A stretch of DNA of 64,000 nucleotides from assembly GCF_013085465.1 (NCBI RefSeq), contig NZ_CP049838.1, positions 3,968,001-4,032,000 of the forward strand, written 5' to 3'. Of this stretch, positions 57,601 to 64,000 are shown piece by piece; within the stretch, counting starts at the first letter, position 1; each line of letters opens with the position of its first letter. The translations under genes and the position numbers were made by a program. The notes under the pieces are model-generated. The model worked only from the letters and a program-made list of their open reading frames with translations, had not been told where the DNA came from and ran no database searches. The DNA is from Streptomyces asoensis. Lineage in GTDB: Bacteria > Actinomycetota > Actinomycetes > Streptomycetales > Streptomycetaceae.

Positions 57601-58452
57601 TTACCGAAGCGCCTCGATCGCCCGCAGTATCAGAGCCCGGGCATCCGCCCCGTAGACGGCCATGCGGCGCAACCGCTCGAAAGCCTTGATGTACAGGGCG
57701 ATCTCCGAAGGCTGGGTGATGTTCACCTCGGCGGAGATCAACTCGACGGACACGAGGGTGTCGTCGTGGACGTCGAACGTCTCCTGCGGCCAGAGCGTCC
57801 GTTCGCGGGTCGACATCGGGATGACGCCGAGGGACACCGCCGGGAGCGCCCCGGCGGTCAGCAGGTAGCCGAGCTGCGCCGCCATCGCGTCCGCGTTGCC
57901 GAGCTGGTAGTACAGCACTGCCTCTTCGACGACCATCACGAAGCGATGGCCGGGCTCGTGGATGATCCGGGAGCGCTGGAGGCGTGCCGACGCGGCTTCG
58001 GCCGCGTCGTCGGGGATGTCGAGAAGGCGTGCGTTGGTGCTCAGCAGCGCCCGCGCGTATCCCTCTGTTTGCAGCAGTCCGGGCACCAGGACCGGGGAGT
58101 ACGTGCGCAGCAGGTCCGTTGCCCGGTACAGCTCCACGTAACTGTCCTGGAGCTTGCGAAGTCCCGCCCGCACGCGTTGCCGCCACTCGCGGTACAGGGA
58201 CTCCGCGTCCTGGGAGGCCGCGATCAGATCCTCGACCTGGTCCTCGGCGCCGGTCGCACCGCACCACGAGCGGATGTCCGCGGGGGACGGGGGCGTCCGG
58301 GCATTTTCGATCCTGGACGTCTTGGCGTGGTGCCAATGGCATTGCGAGGCCAGCTCGGTGACCGTGAGGCCTGCGTTTCTCCTCAGGTCGCGTAGGCGTC
58401 GCGCCACGTTCTCGCGTGCGGCCTGGGCGGAGGAGGACGGGGAGATGGACAT
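57601..58452 (-). CDS. Second XRE-family regulator with DUF5753 domain
   Basis: 283 residues: helix-turn-helix at residues 15-60 (RLRDLRRNAGLTVTELASQCHWHHAKTSRIEN) and a DUF5753 domain (YRATDLLRTYSPVLVPGLLQTEGYARALL, GALPAVSLGVIPMSTRERTLWPQ). It is clearly related to but distinct from the copy at 56513. It follows the DUF6879 gene by 23 bp on the same strand, and the DUF6879 protein is its likely partner in place of DUF397. Confidence 0.87.
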   Translation of the reverse strand: MSISPSSSAQAARENVARRLRDLRRNAGLTVTELASQCHWHHAKTSRIENARTPPSPADIRSWCGATGAEDQVEDLIAASQDAESLYREWRQRVRAGLRKLQDSYVELYRATDLLRTYSPVLVPGLLQTEGYARALLSTNARLLDIPDDAAEAASARLQRSRIIHEPGHRFVMVVEEAVLYYQLGNADAMAAQLGYLLTAGALPAVSLGVIPMSTRERTLWPQETFDVHDDTLVSVELISAEVNITQPSEIALYIKAFERLRRMAVYGADARALILRAIEALR

Positions 58453-58475
58453 GAGCTGGCCAGGGACGCTTTCTG

Positions 58476-59009
58476 TCAGTGGATCTCGTAGTCGTCGTGC
58501 GGGACGGCGCGCTCCCATACTGCCTCGAAGGCGTCCGAACACTGCTTGGCGAGGTCCGGATCCGTGCGCAGTTCGTTGGGCGTGCCACTCCAATCGCCGT
58601 TGCCCGCGAAGTGGTTGAAGAGCACTTGTGCGTCGTCGAAGATCCACAGATCGGCGCCGGGCAACATCAGGTCGGCCGCGTGCCGACGGGGCAGCCAGCG
58701 CACCTGCTCGCCCGCCCGCACGTTGACGACGGTTCCGGCGTGCTCGTAGCGGATGTAGTCGGTGACCGGCTCGGACACGATGCGGGCCCGTCGTACGACG
58801 ACCCCGCGGGCCACCGCTCTGGAGATCAGGTCCACCCAGGGCGCCCAGTACTCCGAGCTGGGATCGGCGTCCCGCCGGCCGGTGCGCAGCCAGTTGTCGT
58901 AGTCGTCCGCTTCGTCGCCGACCGCGTACCGGTCACGCATCTCCAGGTGTACGGCGGAGTGCCGCGCGGCCTCCATCAGCTCGTCAAAGCTGGGTACGTT
59001 CTGCGACAT
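58476..59009 (-). CDS. DUF6879 family protein
   Basis: 177 residues. Recognised by FDELMEAARHSAVHLEMRDRY, FDELM-to-YxxWLRTG spacing, VRRARIVSEPVTDYIRYEH, VRWLPRRHAADLMLPGADLWIFDD and the C-terminal ELRTDPDLAKQCSDAFEAVWERA. In Streptomyces this family is regularly paired with XRE-DUF5753 regulators; the molecular role is unknown. Its start overlaps the 85-residue gene upstream by 26 bp. Confidence 0.8.
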   Translation of the reverse strand: MSQNVPSFDELMEAARHSAVHLEMRDRYAVGDEADDYDNWLRTGRRDADPSSEYWAPWVDLISRAVARGVVVRRARIVSEPVTDYIRYEHAGTVVNVRAGEQVRWLPRRHAADLMLPGADLWIFDDAQVLFNHFAGNGDWSGTPNELRTDPDLAKQCSDAFEAVWERAVPHDDYEIH

Positions 59010-59241
59010 CGCAGGCCTCCCGCAGGATCGGCACCAGGCGTGCTGGGATGCGCACCACCGTCTCGTGGTCGGGGATGCCCTTGGCGTGCCCGGGTGCCGG
59101 GTTCTCCACACACTGGGCTCGCGTCGGCTCGTCTGCCGTGTAGCTCTGGATCACGATGTCAGAGGTCTCCAGGTCCACCCACGCTGTGGGCGACCCGTTC
59201 TTTCCCGTGTCCGGGTCGATCCCGATGAGCCGTAAGCGCAT
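58984..59241 (-). CDS. Small hypothetical protein upstream of DUF6879
   Basis: 85 residues starting MRLRLIGIDPDTGKNGSPTAWVDLETSDIVIQS. No domain recognised. GGAGGCAGCC precedes ATG 59241; a further ATG at 59262 is in frame. It is first in a probable three-gene unit with DUF6879 and the second XRE gene, as is often the case in these clusters. Confidence 0.65.
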   Translation of the reverse strand: MRLRLIGIDPDTGKNGSPTAWVDLETSDIVIQSYTADEPTRAQCVENPAPGHAKGIPDHETVVRIPARLVPILREACDVAERTQL

Positions 59242-59261
59242 GGCTGCCTCCGTGTCGGTCA

Positions 59262-59277
59262 TGTGCGCTGATGTGCA
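59262..59277. promoter_or_regulatory. Direct TGTGC half-sites upstream of the DUF6879 unit
   Basis: TGTGCGCTGATGTGCACC contains two ATGTGC half-sites about 10 bp apart. The 3' half-site matches the palindrome at 59345. Position fits control of the minus-strand unit. Confidence 0.35.
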
Positions 59278-59344
59278 CCAAATTTCTCGGCTTCGAGACG
59301 CCTAGTCAAGGCCACAAAGCAGCCAGAAATGGCATTTTGAAGTT

Positions 59345-59364
59345 ATGTGCACATCTATGCACAT
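59345..59364. promoter_or_regulatory. ATGTGC palindrome
   Basis: ATGTGC, eight bases, GCACAT. It sits in the divergent gap between the DUF6879 unit and the hypothetical gene at 59405, and shares its motif with the sites at 56418 and 59262. Confidence 0.45.
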
Positions 59365-59404
59365 CGCTGGTTGTGCCGCACCGCTCGGCCCTAGCTTCGG
59401 CAAG

Positions 59405-59977
59405 GTGACCTTCGAGACGAGAACTCGGGCTCTGCAACCCGTCCCACCAGAACCAGGGATCCGCGTCCACACCCGCGCCGTCCGCGAGTTGGCCATTGCC
59501 TACTGGCTGCTGTCGGCTCACCCCGTGCCCAGCAGCGCGGCGAAGGAGTGGACGGAGCAGGGCATCGCGCTGCTGCCCCTCGGCACCCTCATGTCGGCCG
59601 TACGGCTGCCGCAGGACCTCGTGCGCGCCGTGGCCGACAGCCATGAGCGCGAAGACATCGACTCGTTCCTCGACGAGGCCCTCAACGCTGGTCCGGCCAT
59701 CTGCGATCCGCAGGGGGCCCGGTACTACGCCCTTGTCCCCGCCGGCATGCCCACCAGATGGCGCATGGCTGCCACGGAATGGCGCGCGCTGGGCGTGAGC
59801 TGCCTGGGCCGCGGCTCCCATCTCGGCGTACCGAGACCGCAGTCCGTCTCTCTCGAACCCGGTACGTGGAACTCCTACTGGGCCGTGCCCATGCCCTCGG
59901 CCGGCGAACTGTGCCGCCCCCTCGACGTCGCTCGGATCATCGCCGCCGGAAAGCGGCTGACGGGCGACGAGCAGTGA
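59405..59977 (+). CDS. Conserved-looking hypothetical protein
   Basis: 190 residues from GTG 59405 (or 210 from ATG 59345, which would place the start inside the palindrome). Segments VRELAIAYWLLSAHPVPSSAAKEWTEQGIALLPLG and ALVPAGMPTRWR are reminiscent of the N-terminal part of bifunctional primase/polymerase-type or related Streptomyces proteins, but nothing catalytic is seen. It is 31 bp ahead of the next gene, so the two may be co-transcribed. Confidence 0.6.
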   Translation: MTFETRTRALQPVPPEPGIRVHTRAVRELAIAYWLLSAHPVPSSAAKEWTEQGIALLPLGTLMSAVRLPQDLVRAVADSHEREDIDSFLDEALNAGPAICDPQGARYYALVPAGMPTRWRMAATEWRALGVSCLGRGSHLGVPRPQSVSLEPGTWNSYWAVPMPSAGELCRPLDVARIIAAGKRLTGDEQ

Positions 59978-60008
59978 AAGCAAAGTCCCATTCGAAGGAG
60001 CTCACCCC

Positions 60009-60458
60009 ATGGCCCCCACCGCCGTCACCGCCGTCACCACGCAGATCCGCACCGGCCGTTCCCTCGTCACCGATGCCGAGTTCGAGATGCTCGCCGCATT
60101 CTGCGCCGACGAGTACGGCCTGGAGCGCTGTGTCGCCGATCGGGTCGTCGACCAGGCCCTCGCTCTCGTCTACGTCATGGGGTCGAGCGGTGAGGGCGTG
60201 AACATGGCGCCCTCACAGCAGGTCGACCCCGGATGGCACACGCTCATCCTGCACACCGGCTGGTACGCCGACTGGTGCCGGCGCAGCATCGGCTACTTCC
60301 TGCACCACCAGCCGAACTCCAAGGTCCGAACACGCGGGCTGATGGTCGACGTCGTCGGCAAAATCCGGGCCGCGGGCTTCGACGTCGACGAACGGCTGTG
60401 GGGCACAGCCGCCGAGTGCAATCCGCCCGCCTGCTGCGGCGACGGCCCCTGCTGCTGA
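60009..60458 (+). CDS. Hypothetical protein with W-H-T-ILHT motif and Cys-rich tail
   Basis: 149 residues. The core VDPGWHTLILHTGWYADWCRRSIGYFLHHQP recalls the glycine-rich-domain-like family in which a conserved WHTFILHT motif occurs. The tail is AECNPPACCGDGPCC, with five Cys in 13 residues, suggesting a metal- or disulfide-bound end, although no export signal is present. Ribosome site AAGGAGCTCACCCC. Role unknown. Confidence 0.65.
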   Translation: MAPTAVTAVTTQIRTGRSLVTDAEFEMLAAFCADEYGLERCVADRVVDQALALVYVMGSSGEGVNMAPSQQVDPGWHTLILHTGWYADWCRRSIGYFLHHQPNSKVRTRGLMVDVVGKIRAAGFDVDERLWGTAAECNPPACCGDGPCC

Positions 60459-60533
60459 ACATCCCCTTCGCATACGGGCCGGTCGTCCCCACGGTCGGCC
60501 CGCCTCTCCTCACGCCAGAACGGACTCACGCCC

Positions 60534-60932
60534 GTGCCCCTGACCGAGCTGACCGCGATCAGCCGCGTGACCGTCTTCCCGCTCGAAGGCCTCAGCGTCG
60601 CCTACACCACCCACTCCAGCGACGCCCGCGGGCTCGGCGACGTCGGGCTCGTCACGGTCGTCGACGATCAGAGCGACGGCGACGAACTGTGGCATCTGGC
60701 GCGCAATCTGGGCGGCCGCCTCAACGGTGGCGACCAGGCCCGATGGATCCTCACCCAGGCGAGCCGTGCCCGGATGGTCATGGCGTACACGGACCTGCCG
60801 GACACCTCGTGGACGGCGCACATCCGTCGACACGTCGAGCTCGAGATGCTCTTCGCCAATCACGAATCCTTGATGACCGGCCGGATCACCATGCCTGGTA
60901 CTCCAGCCGTAAATCGTGATCTTCACGTTTGA
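60534..60932 (+). CDS. Hypothetical protein
   Basis: 132 residues from a GTG. Acidic, no signal peptide, no recognised domain. Contains ELWHLARNLGGRLNGGDQARWILTQ and ends HESLMTGRITMPGTPAVNRDLHV. It lies 75 bp after the Cys-tailed protein in the same direction. Likely accessory genes of the same small cluster. Confidence 0.5.
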   Translation: MPLTELTAISRVTVFPLEGLSVAYTTHSSDARGLGDVGLVTVVDDQSDGDELWHLARNLGGRLNGGDQARWILTQASRARMVMAYTDLPDTSWTAHIRRHVELEMLFANHESLMTGRITMPGTPAVNRDLHV

Positions 60933-61172
60933 TTCGCGGCCTAATGGCCGGCCTGGGCTCGAGCCTGGTGAGCGGAATCAGCAGCCAGTGACAGCCAGGC
61001 CGGTGACGGCCCAGTCATGGAAGCGGTCCACCCGCGCGAACCGGCCGGCTGTCCGAGCCCATCAGGACCTCGAACGCCTCCTGTCGGCGGGCAGGGGCTA
61101 CGCGTCCTCACTCACCGGTGATCAGCGGTGGCCGCGGCCTTCCCGCGGTCAGTCCACCGGCAAGATCACGCG
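60933..61172. other. Intergenic stretch without a clear gene
   Basis: 240 bp with short frames only. One (60916-61200) reads RPTRANRPAVRAHQDLERLLSAG but lacks a start context. No repeat, hairpin or promoter pattern was picked out. Confidence 0.4.
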
Positions 61173-61673
61173 CTACGGCTGGACTGCCAGGTCACGCTGA
61201 TACCAGGTGCCTGGCTTACCACCGAGGTCGGCCGGGTCGGCCGGGCCGACCGGTACGAACCCGGCCTTGGTCAGCACCTTCTGGGACGCGGCATTGTTGT
61301 GTGCAGCGGCCGCCCGCAGTGTGCGCAGCCCGTGCCGCGCCGCCGCCAGCCGACACAGCTCCAGGACGGTCGCGGTCGCCACGCCGCGGCCGGCGACGTG
61401 CTGCGCGACCCGGTAGCCGAGTTCGGCAGTGCCGTCCTTGAGGTCGTACAGGTTGAACCGGCCCAGAACCGAGCCGTCCTCGGCGACGAGCACGTAGAAG
61501 GCGCAGATGCCGGCCTCTTGCTCAGCCAGCAAGGCGCTGTACCGGTCGGCGAACTGGTCGTAGAACTCGTCGCCGCGGTCGGAGACCGAGGCGGCGAAGT
61601 AGGCGCGGTTCGCCAGCTCGAAGGCCAGGACCGCCGGGGCATCGCCGGCATGCAGTCGCTTCAGCTCGGGCAC
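61173..61673 (-). CDS. GNAT-family N-acetyltransferase (RimJ-like)
   Basis: 166 residues. The acetyl-CoA binding region is ELGYRVAQHVAGRGVATATVLELCRLA, followed by LRAAAAHNNAASQKVLTKAGFVPVG, standard GNAT motifs A and B. It should transfer acetyl groups to an amine; the substrate is unknown (ribosomal-protein acetylases and resistance enzymes share this layout). The start is a GTG at 61673. Confidence 0.82.
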   Translation of the reverse strand: MPELKRLHAGDAPAVLAFELANRAYFAASVSDRGDEFYDQFADRYSALLAEQEAGICAFYVLVAEDGSVLGRFNLYDLKDGTAELGYRVAQHVAGRGVATATVLELCRLAAARHGLRTLRAAAAHNNAASQKVLTKAGFVPVGPADPADLGGKPGTWYQRDLAVQP

Positions 61674-61755
61674 CGCCCGACTCTACCCAGGTGGTGCGCT
61701 GAGGTCACCCGAGTTCGCTTCCGGCGCCGACGCTGACACCGGGGCCGAGGCCGAC

Positions 61756-62061
61756 TGGCTCTCCTCGACGAGCGGCTGGGGGTCCAGCACCGCAAGGAGC
61801 ACCCCGGCATACGGCTATCCGGGCGTCGCCTACCCGGCCTCGAAGACCACGGTCAGCATGATCACCGTGCAGTACGCGAAGGCGTTCCCGGCCATGCGGA
61901 TCAACGCTGTGGAGCCCGGCTTCACCAAAACCGACCTCAACGGGAACACCGGCGTCCAGAGCGTCGAGGAGGGCGCCGAGATCATCGTCCGGCTGGCGCA
62001 GGTGGGGCCCGACGGTCCGACCGGCGGGTATCCCGACGCGGCGGGGACACTGCCCTGGTAG
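61756..62061 (+). pseudogene. SDR-family oxidoreductase, C-terminal remnant
   Basis: The frame reads WLSSTSGWGSSTARSTPAYG, then VAYPASKTTVSMITVQYAK (the YxxxK catalytic pair), then INAVEPGFTKTDLNG and a normal C-terminus PDAAGTLPW. The Rossmann N-terminal half of about 130 residues is missing; the sequence upstream is antisense to the GNAT gene. First ATG inside is 61858. It is a broken gene. Confidence 0.75.
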
Positions 62062-62167
62062 CCCCTGGTGGGACCTGGTGGGACCTGGCAGTCCCTGGAA
62101 GCCTCGGTTCGGAGGAATGTGATCCATGCCACTGGAACTGCCTTCCCCTGCCCGGAGAGGTAGAAGT

Positions 62168-62908
62168 GTGAGTTCCAACGATGGCGACAGCGATGGCGAT
62201 AGCGATGACCGTGACGACGACGGGCTTCTGCGGGCGCGAGTGCGGGGTGGGGAGCGGGCGGCGTTCGCCGAGCTCTACGAGTTGCACGCGGCGGCCGTGT
62301 ACAACCATGCCCTCCGGCTGACCGGTGACTGGTCCGTCGCCGAGGAGGTCATGTCGGAGACGTTCCTCGCCGCCTGGCGGGGGCGCGGGGCCGTCGAGGT
62401 CGAGGGCGGGTCGTTGCGGCCCTGGTTGTTCGGGATCGCCACCAACAAGGCGCGCAACGCCGACCGGAGTCTTCGACGGCGGCTCGCCTTTCTCGCCCGG
62501 CGGGCCGAGGCCGGTGCCGGTGCCGGGGGTGATGACGCGGTCGGTGACTTCGCGGAGGACGTCGTCGGGCGGATCGACGATGCCCGTCGGCTCGCCGAAG
62601 TGCGGCGGGTGCTCGGGCGGTTGCGGCGGCACGAGCGGGAGGTCATCGCCCTGTGCGTGTGGGGTGGGCTCGACTACGCGCAGGCCGCGGAGGCGCTCGG
62701 CGTGCCCGTCGGGACCGTTCGGTCGCGGTTGTCCCGGGCTCGTGCGCGGCTTCGGGAGATCGTCGAGCGGGAGGCGCGGCAGTCCGGGCGTACGGAGCGA
62801 CGTACGGAACGGCGTACGGAACGGCGTACGGAACCCCGCTCCCGTCGCGGAGAGGTAGAGAGTGAGACCGCGTTCGCGGTCCTGCCCATTCAGGAGGAAG
62901 CCCGATGA
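62168..62908 (+). CDS. ECF-type RNA polymerase sigma factor
   Basis: 246 residues. Region 2 is FAELYELHAAAVYNHALRLTGDWSVAEEVMSETFLAAWRG, region 4 is LRRHEREVIALCVWGGLDYAQAAEALGVPVGTVRSRLSRARARL. A basic C-terminal tail with four RTER-type repeats follows. The start at GTG 62168 follows GGAGAGGTAGAA; ATG 62126 is in frame but weaker. It overlaps the next gene by ATGA, the usual pairing with a CU044_5270-family membrane protein. Confidence 0.87.
   Translation: MSSNDGDSDGDSDDRDDDGLLRARVRGGERAAFAELYELHAAAVYNHALRLTGDWSVAEEVMSETFLAAWRGRGAVEVEGGSLRPWLFGIATNKARNADRSLRRRLAFLARRAEAGAGAGGDDAVGDFAEDVVGRIDDARRLAEVRRVLGRLRRHEREVIALCVWGGLDYAQAAEALGVPVGTVRSRLSRARARLREIVEREARQSGRTERRTERRTERRTEPRSRRGEVESETAFAVLPIQEEAR
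62789..62836. repeat. Four 12-bp tandem repeats in the sigma-factor tail
   Basis: CGTACGGAACGG-type units repeat four times (units 2 and 3 identical) and encode the RTER repeats after region 4. Confidence 0.8.
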
Positions 62909-64000
62909 ACGCCACTCCCGCCGGGTCCGAGCAGGAGGAGCGCGCGGAACTCGAGGAACTGGCACGGCTGTTGCCGGCCGGTCCCGTCGAGCAGGTGCTG
63001 TCTCCCGGGCGTCGCTCCCATCACAAGGACGTTCTGATGCAGCTCATCGACAGAGACAGCGGCAGCGGCAGCCTCAGCGGCAGCCGCAGCAGTGCCGGCG
63101 CCGGCGCCGGTACCAGGGCCGGCGGTCGCGTCGGCTACGGCGATCCGGCCCGGCCTCGACTTCCTCGCCTGTCGCGGCCCGTTCTCGTCGCCGGATCCGT
63201 CGCCGTCGCCGTCGCGTTGGCCGCCGGGCTCACCGTCGGGATCGGGGCGGGGCGGGGCGACGGGGGTGCGGCGGCCCGGCCCGGTGCGAGCAGTACGGCG
63301 GGCGGGAGCCGTGGTGCCGTCGTGACCCTCGACCGTATCGCCGCCGTCGCCCTGCGGACGGACGTCGAGCCCGTGGGCGACGGTCAGTTCGTGTACGTAC
63401 GCAGCAGGGGGGCCGGGAACGAGGGCGTCTTCGACGGACCCGTCGAGCTCGGGAAGATGCACGAGCGGCAGGTGTGGTTCTCGCAGCGGCAGGGGCCCGT
63501 GATCGACGTGGGGCTGATCCGCGAGTACGGGCAGGACTGGCCGATCGAGATCGGCGTGCCGGACGGTACGGATCCGAAGGACGCCGCGGTACCGGCCGGG
63601 TTCGACCGGCCCACCTACGCCTGGCTCGCCTCGCTGCCCACCGATCCCGACGCCCTGCTGAAGCTGCTCTACGCCGGCACCCGCGTCGAGCAGGGGGAGG
63701 ACAAGGATCAGGAGGTCTTCGGCCGGATCGGCGATCTCATCGGCGAGCAGATCATGCCGTCCGCGACCGCTGCCGCGTTCTACAAGGCCACCGCCCGGAT
63801 CCCCGGTGTGACCGAGGTGGCCGACGCGGTGGACGCCGTCGGCCGGCACGGCATCGCCATCGCCCGGGAGGACACCCGGCACGGCACCCGCACCGAGTGG
63901 ATCTTCGATCCCGGCACCCTCGACTACCTCGGCGTACGCACCGTCTTCAGCCGGGACACCGAGCGGGCGAAGGCGGGGACGGTCGACAACACCAGCGCGG
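62905..64000 (+). CDS. CU044_5270-family protein, 3' end cut by window
   Basis: 365 residues visible without a stop. It starts MNATPAGSEQEERAELEELARLLPAGPVEQVL, has a membrane span around residues 95-115 (RPVLVAGSVAVAVALAAGLTVGIG), and an outer domain with the LDRIAAVALRTDVEPV and KMHERQVWFSQRQGPV segments. Family members sit beside ECF sigma factors and may serve as sensing partners, though they are not classic zinc anti-sigma factors. The start overlaps the sigma gene by ATGA. Confidence 0.82.
   Translation, partial: MNATPAGSEQEERAELEELARLLPAGPVEQVLSPGRRSHHKDVLMQLIDRDSGSGSLSGSRSSAGAGAGTRAGGRVGYGDPARPRLPRLSRPVLVAGSVAVAVALAAGLTVGIGAGRGDGGAAARPGASSTAGGSRGAVVTLDRIAAVALRTDVEPVGDGQFVYVRSRGAGNEGVFDGPVELGKMHERQVWFSQRQGPVIDVGLIREYGQDWPIEIGVPDGTDPKDAAVPAGFDRPTYAWLASLPTDPDALLKLLYAGTRVEQGEDKDQEVFGRIGDLIGEQIMPSATAAAFYKATARIPGVTEVADAVDAVGRHGIAIAREDTRHGTRTEWIFDPGTLDYLGVRTVFSRDTERAKAGTVDNTSA

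Noticed and set aside
60916..61200. Frame of 94 residues between the hypothetical gene and GNAT
   Set aside because: No start context or recognised sequence; it overlaps the GNAT 3' end.
1..64000. CRISPR array, integrase, transposase or prophage
   Set aside because: No regularly spaced direct repeats with unique spacers and no protein with recombinase or capsid motifs were seen; tandem repeats present are head-to-tail without spacers.

Overview
The window is high-GC actinobacterial chromosome and reads as Streptomyces. Codon third positions are strongly G/C, GTG starts are common, many genes overlap as ATGA or GTGA, and the order LPMO - SPFH protein - peptidoglycan-binding protein - tRNA-Lys - cslA - glxA - GH6 endoglucanase is one I recognise from Streptomyces genomes. 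No integrase, transposase, CRISPR array or plasmid origin was seen.

Layout. (1) 1-7.8 kb: a small-molecule uptake and breakdown locus. It has a maleate isomerase/Asp-Glu racemase family enzyme, a D-2-hydroxyacid dehydrogenase, an amidase, a DUF3830 protein, a four-gene polar amino-acid type ABC importer of the EhuBCDA kind and an IclR regulator. (2) 7.9-14 kb: two identical tRNA-Lys(CUU) genes flank an acyl-CoA synthetase, a DUF3592 membrane protein, an AA10 lytic polysaccharide monooxygenase with a DasR-type operator, an SPFH protein and a cell-wall peptidase. (3) 14-19 kb: the tip-glycan module cslA-glxA plus a convergent GH6 endoglucanase lipoprotein. (4) 19-35.3 kb: two sortases, an LAxTG surface protein, a HAD phosphatase, a ROK regulator with its operator next to a Gfo/Idh oxidoreductase, YidC, a truncated MFS gene, a YtrA-type GntR regulator with two operators, DUF817, a GH30 glycosidase and a SEC-C protein. 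Several intergenic or N-terminal regions here are tandem repeats.

(5) 35.5-55.4 kb: a roughly 20-kb anti-phage or restriction island, the most interesting part. It holds the DISARM core pair drmA-drmB without a recognisable drmC. With them are a Vsr endonuclease and a decayed copy of it, two C5-cytosine methyltransferases (one lacking the catalytic Pro-Cys motif), an XRE-GHKL ATPase with two unknown coupled partners, a 1587-residue GHKL ATPase/SF2 helicase fusion and a UvrD-like SF1 helicase. The genes form three units: left (+), middle (-) and right (+). The middle and right units diverge from a relatively AT-rich 0.9-kb control region. It looks like a hybrid of DISARM and the Vsr/methylase/GHKL restriction systems, and I do not recognise it as a named system.

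(6) 55.6-61.7 kb: a Streptomyces-type regulatory cluster of an RsbW-like ATPase, two XRE-DUF5753 regulators, DUF397 and DUF6879, followed by small hypothetical genes and a GNAT acetyltransferase. (7) 61.7-64 kb: an SDR remnant, then an ECF sigma factor with a CU044_5270-family partner that runs off the window end.
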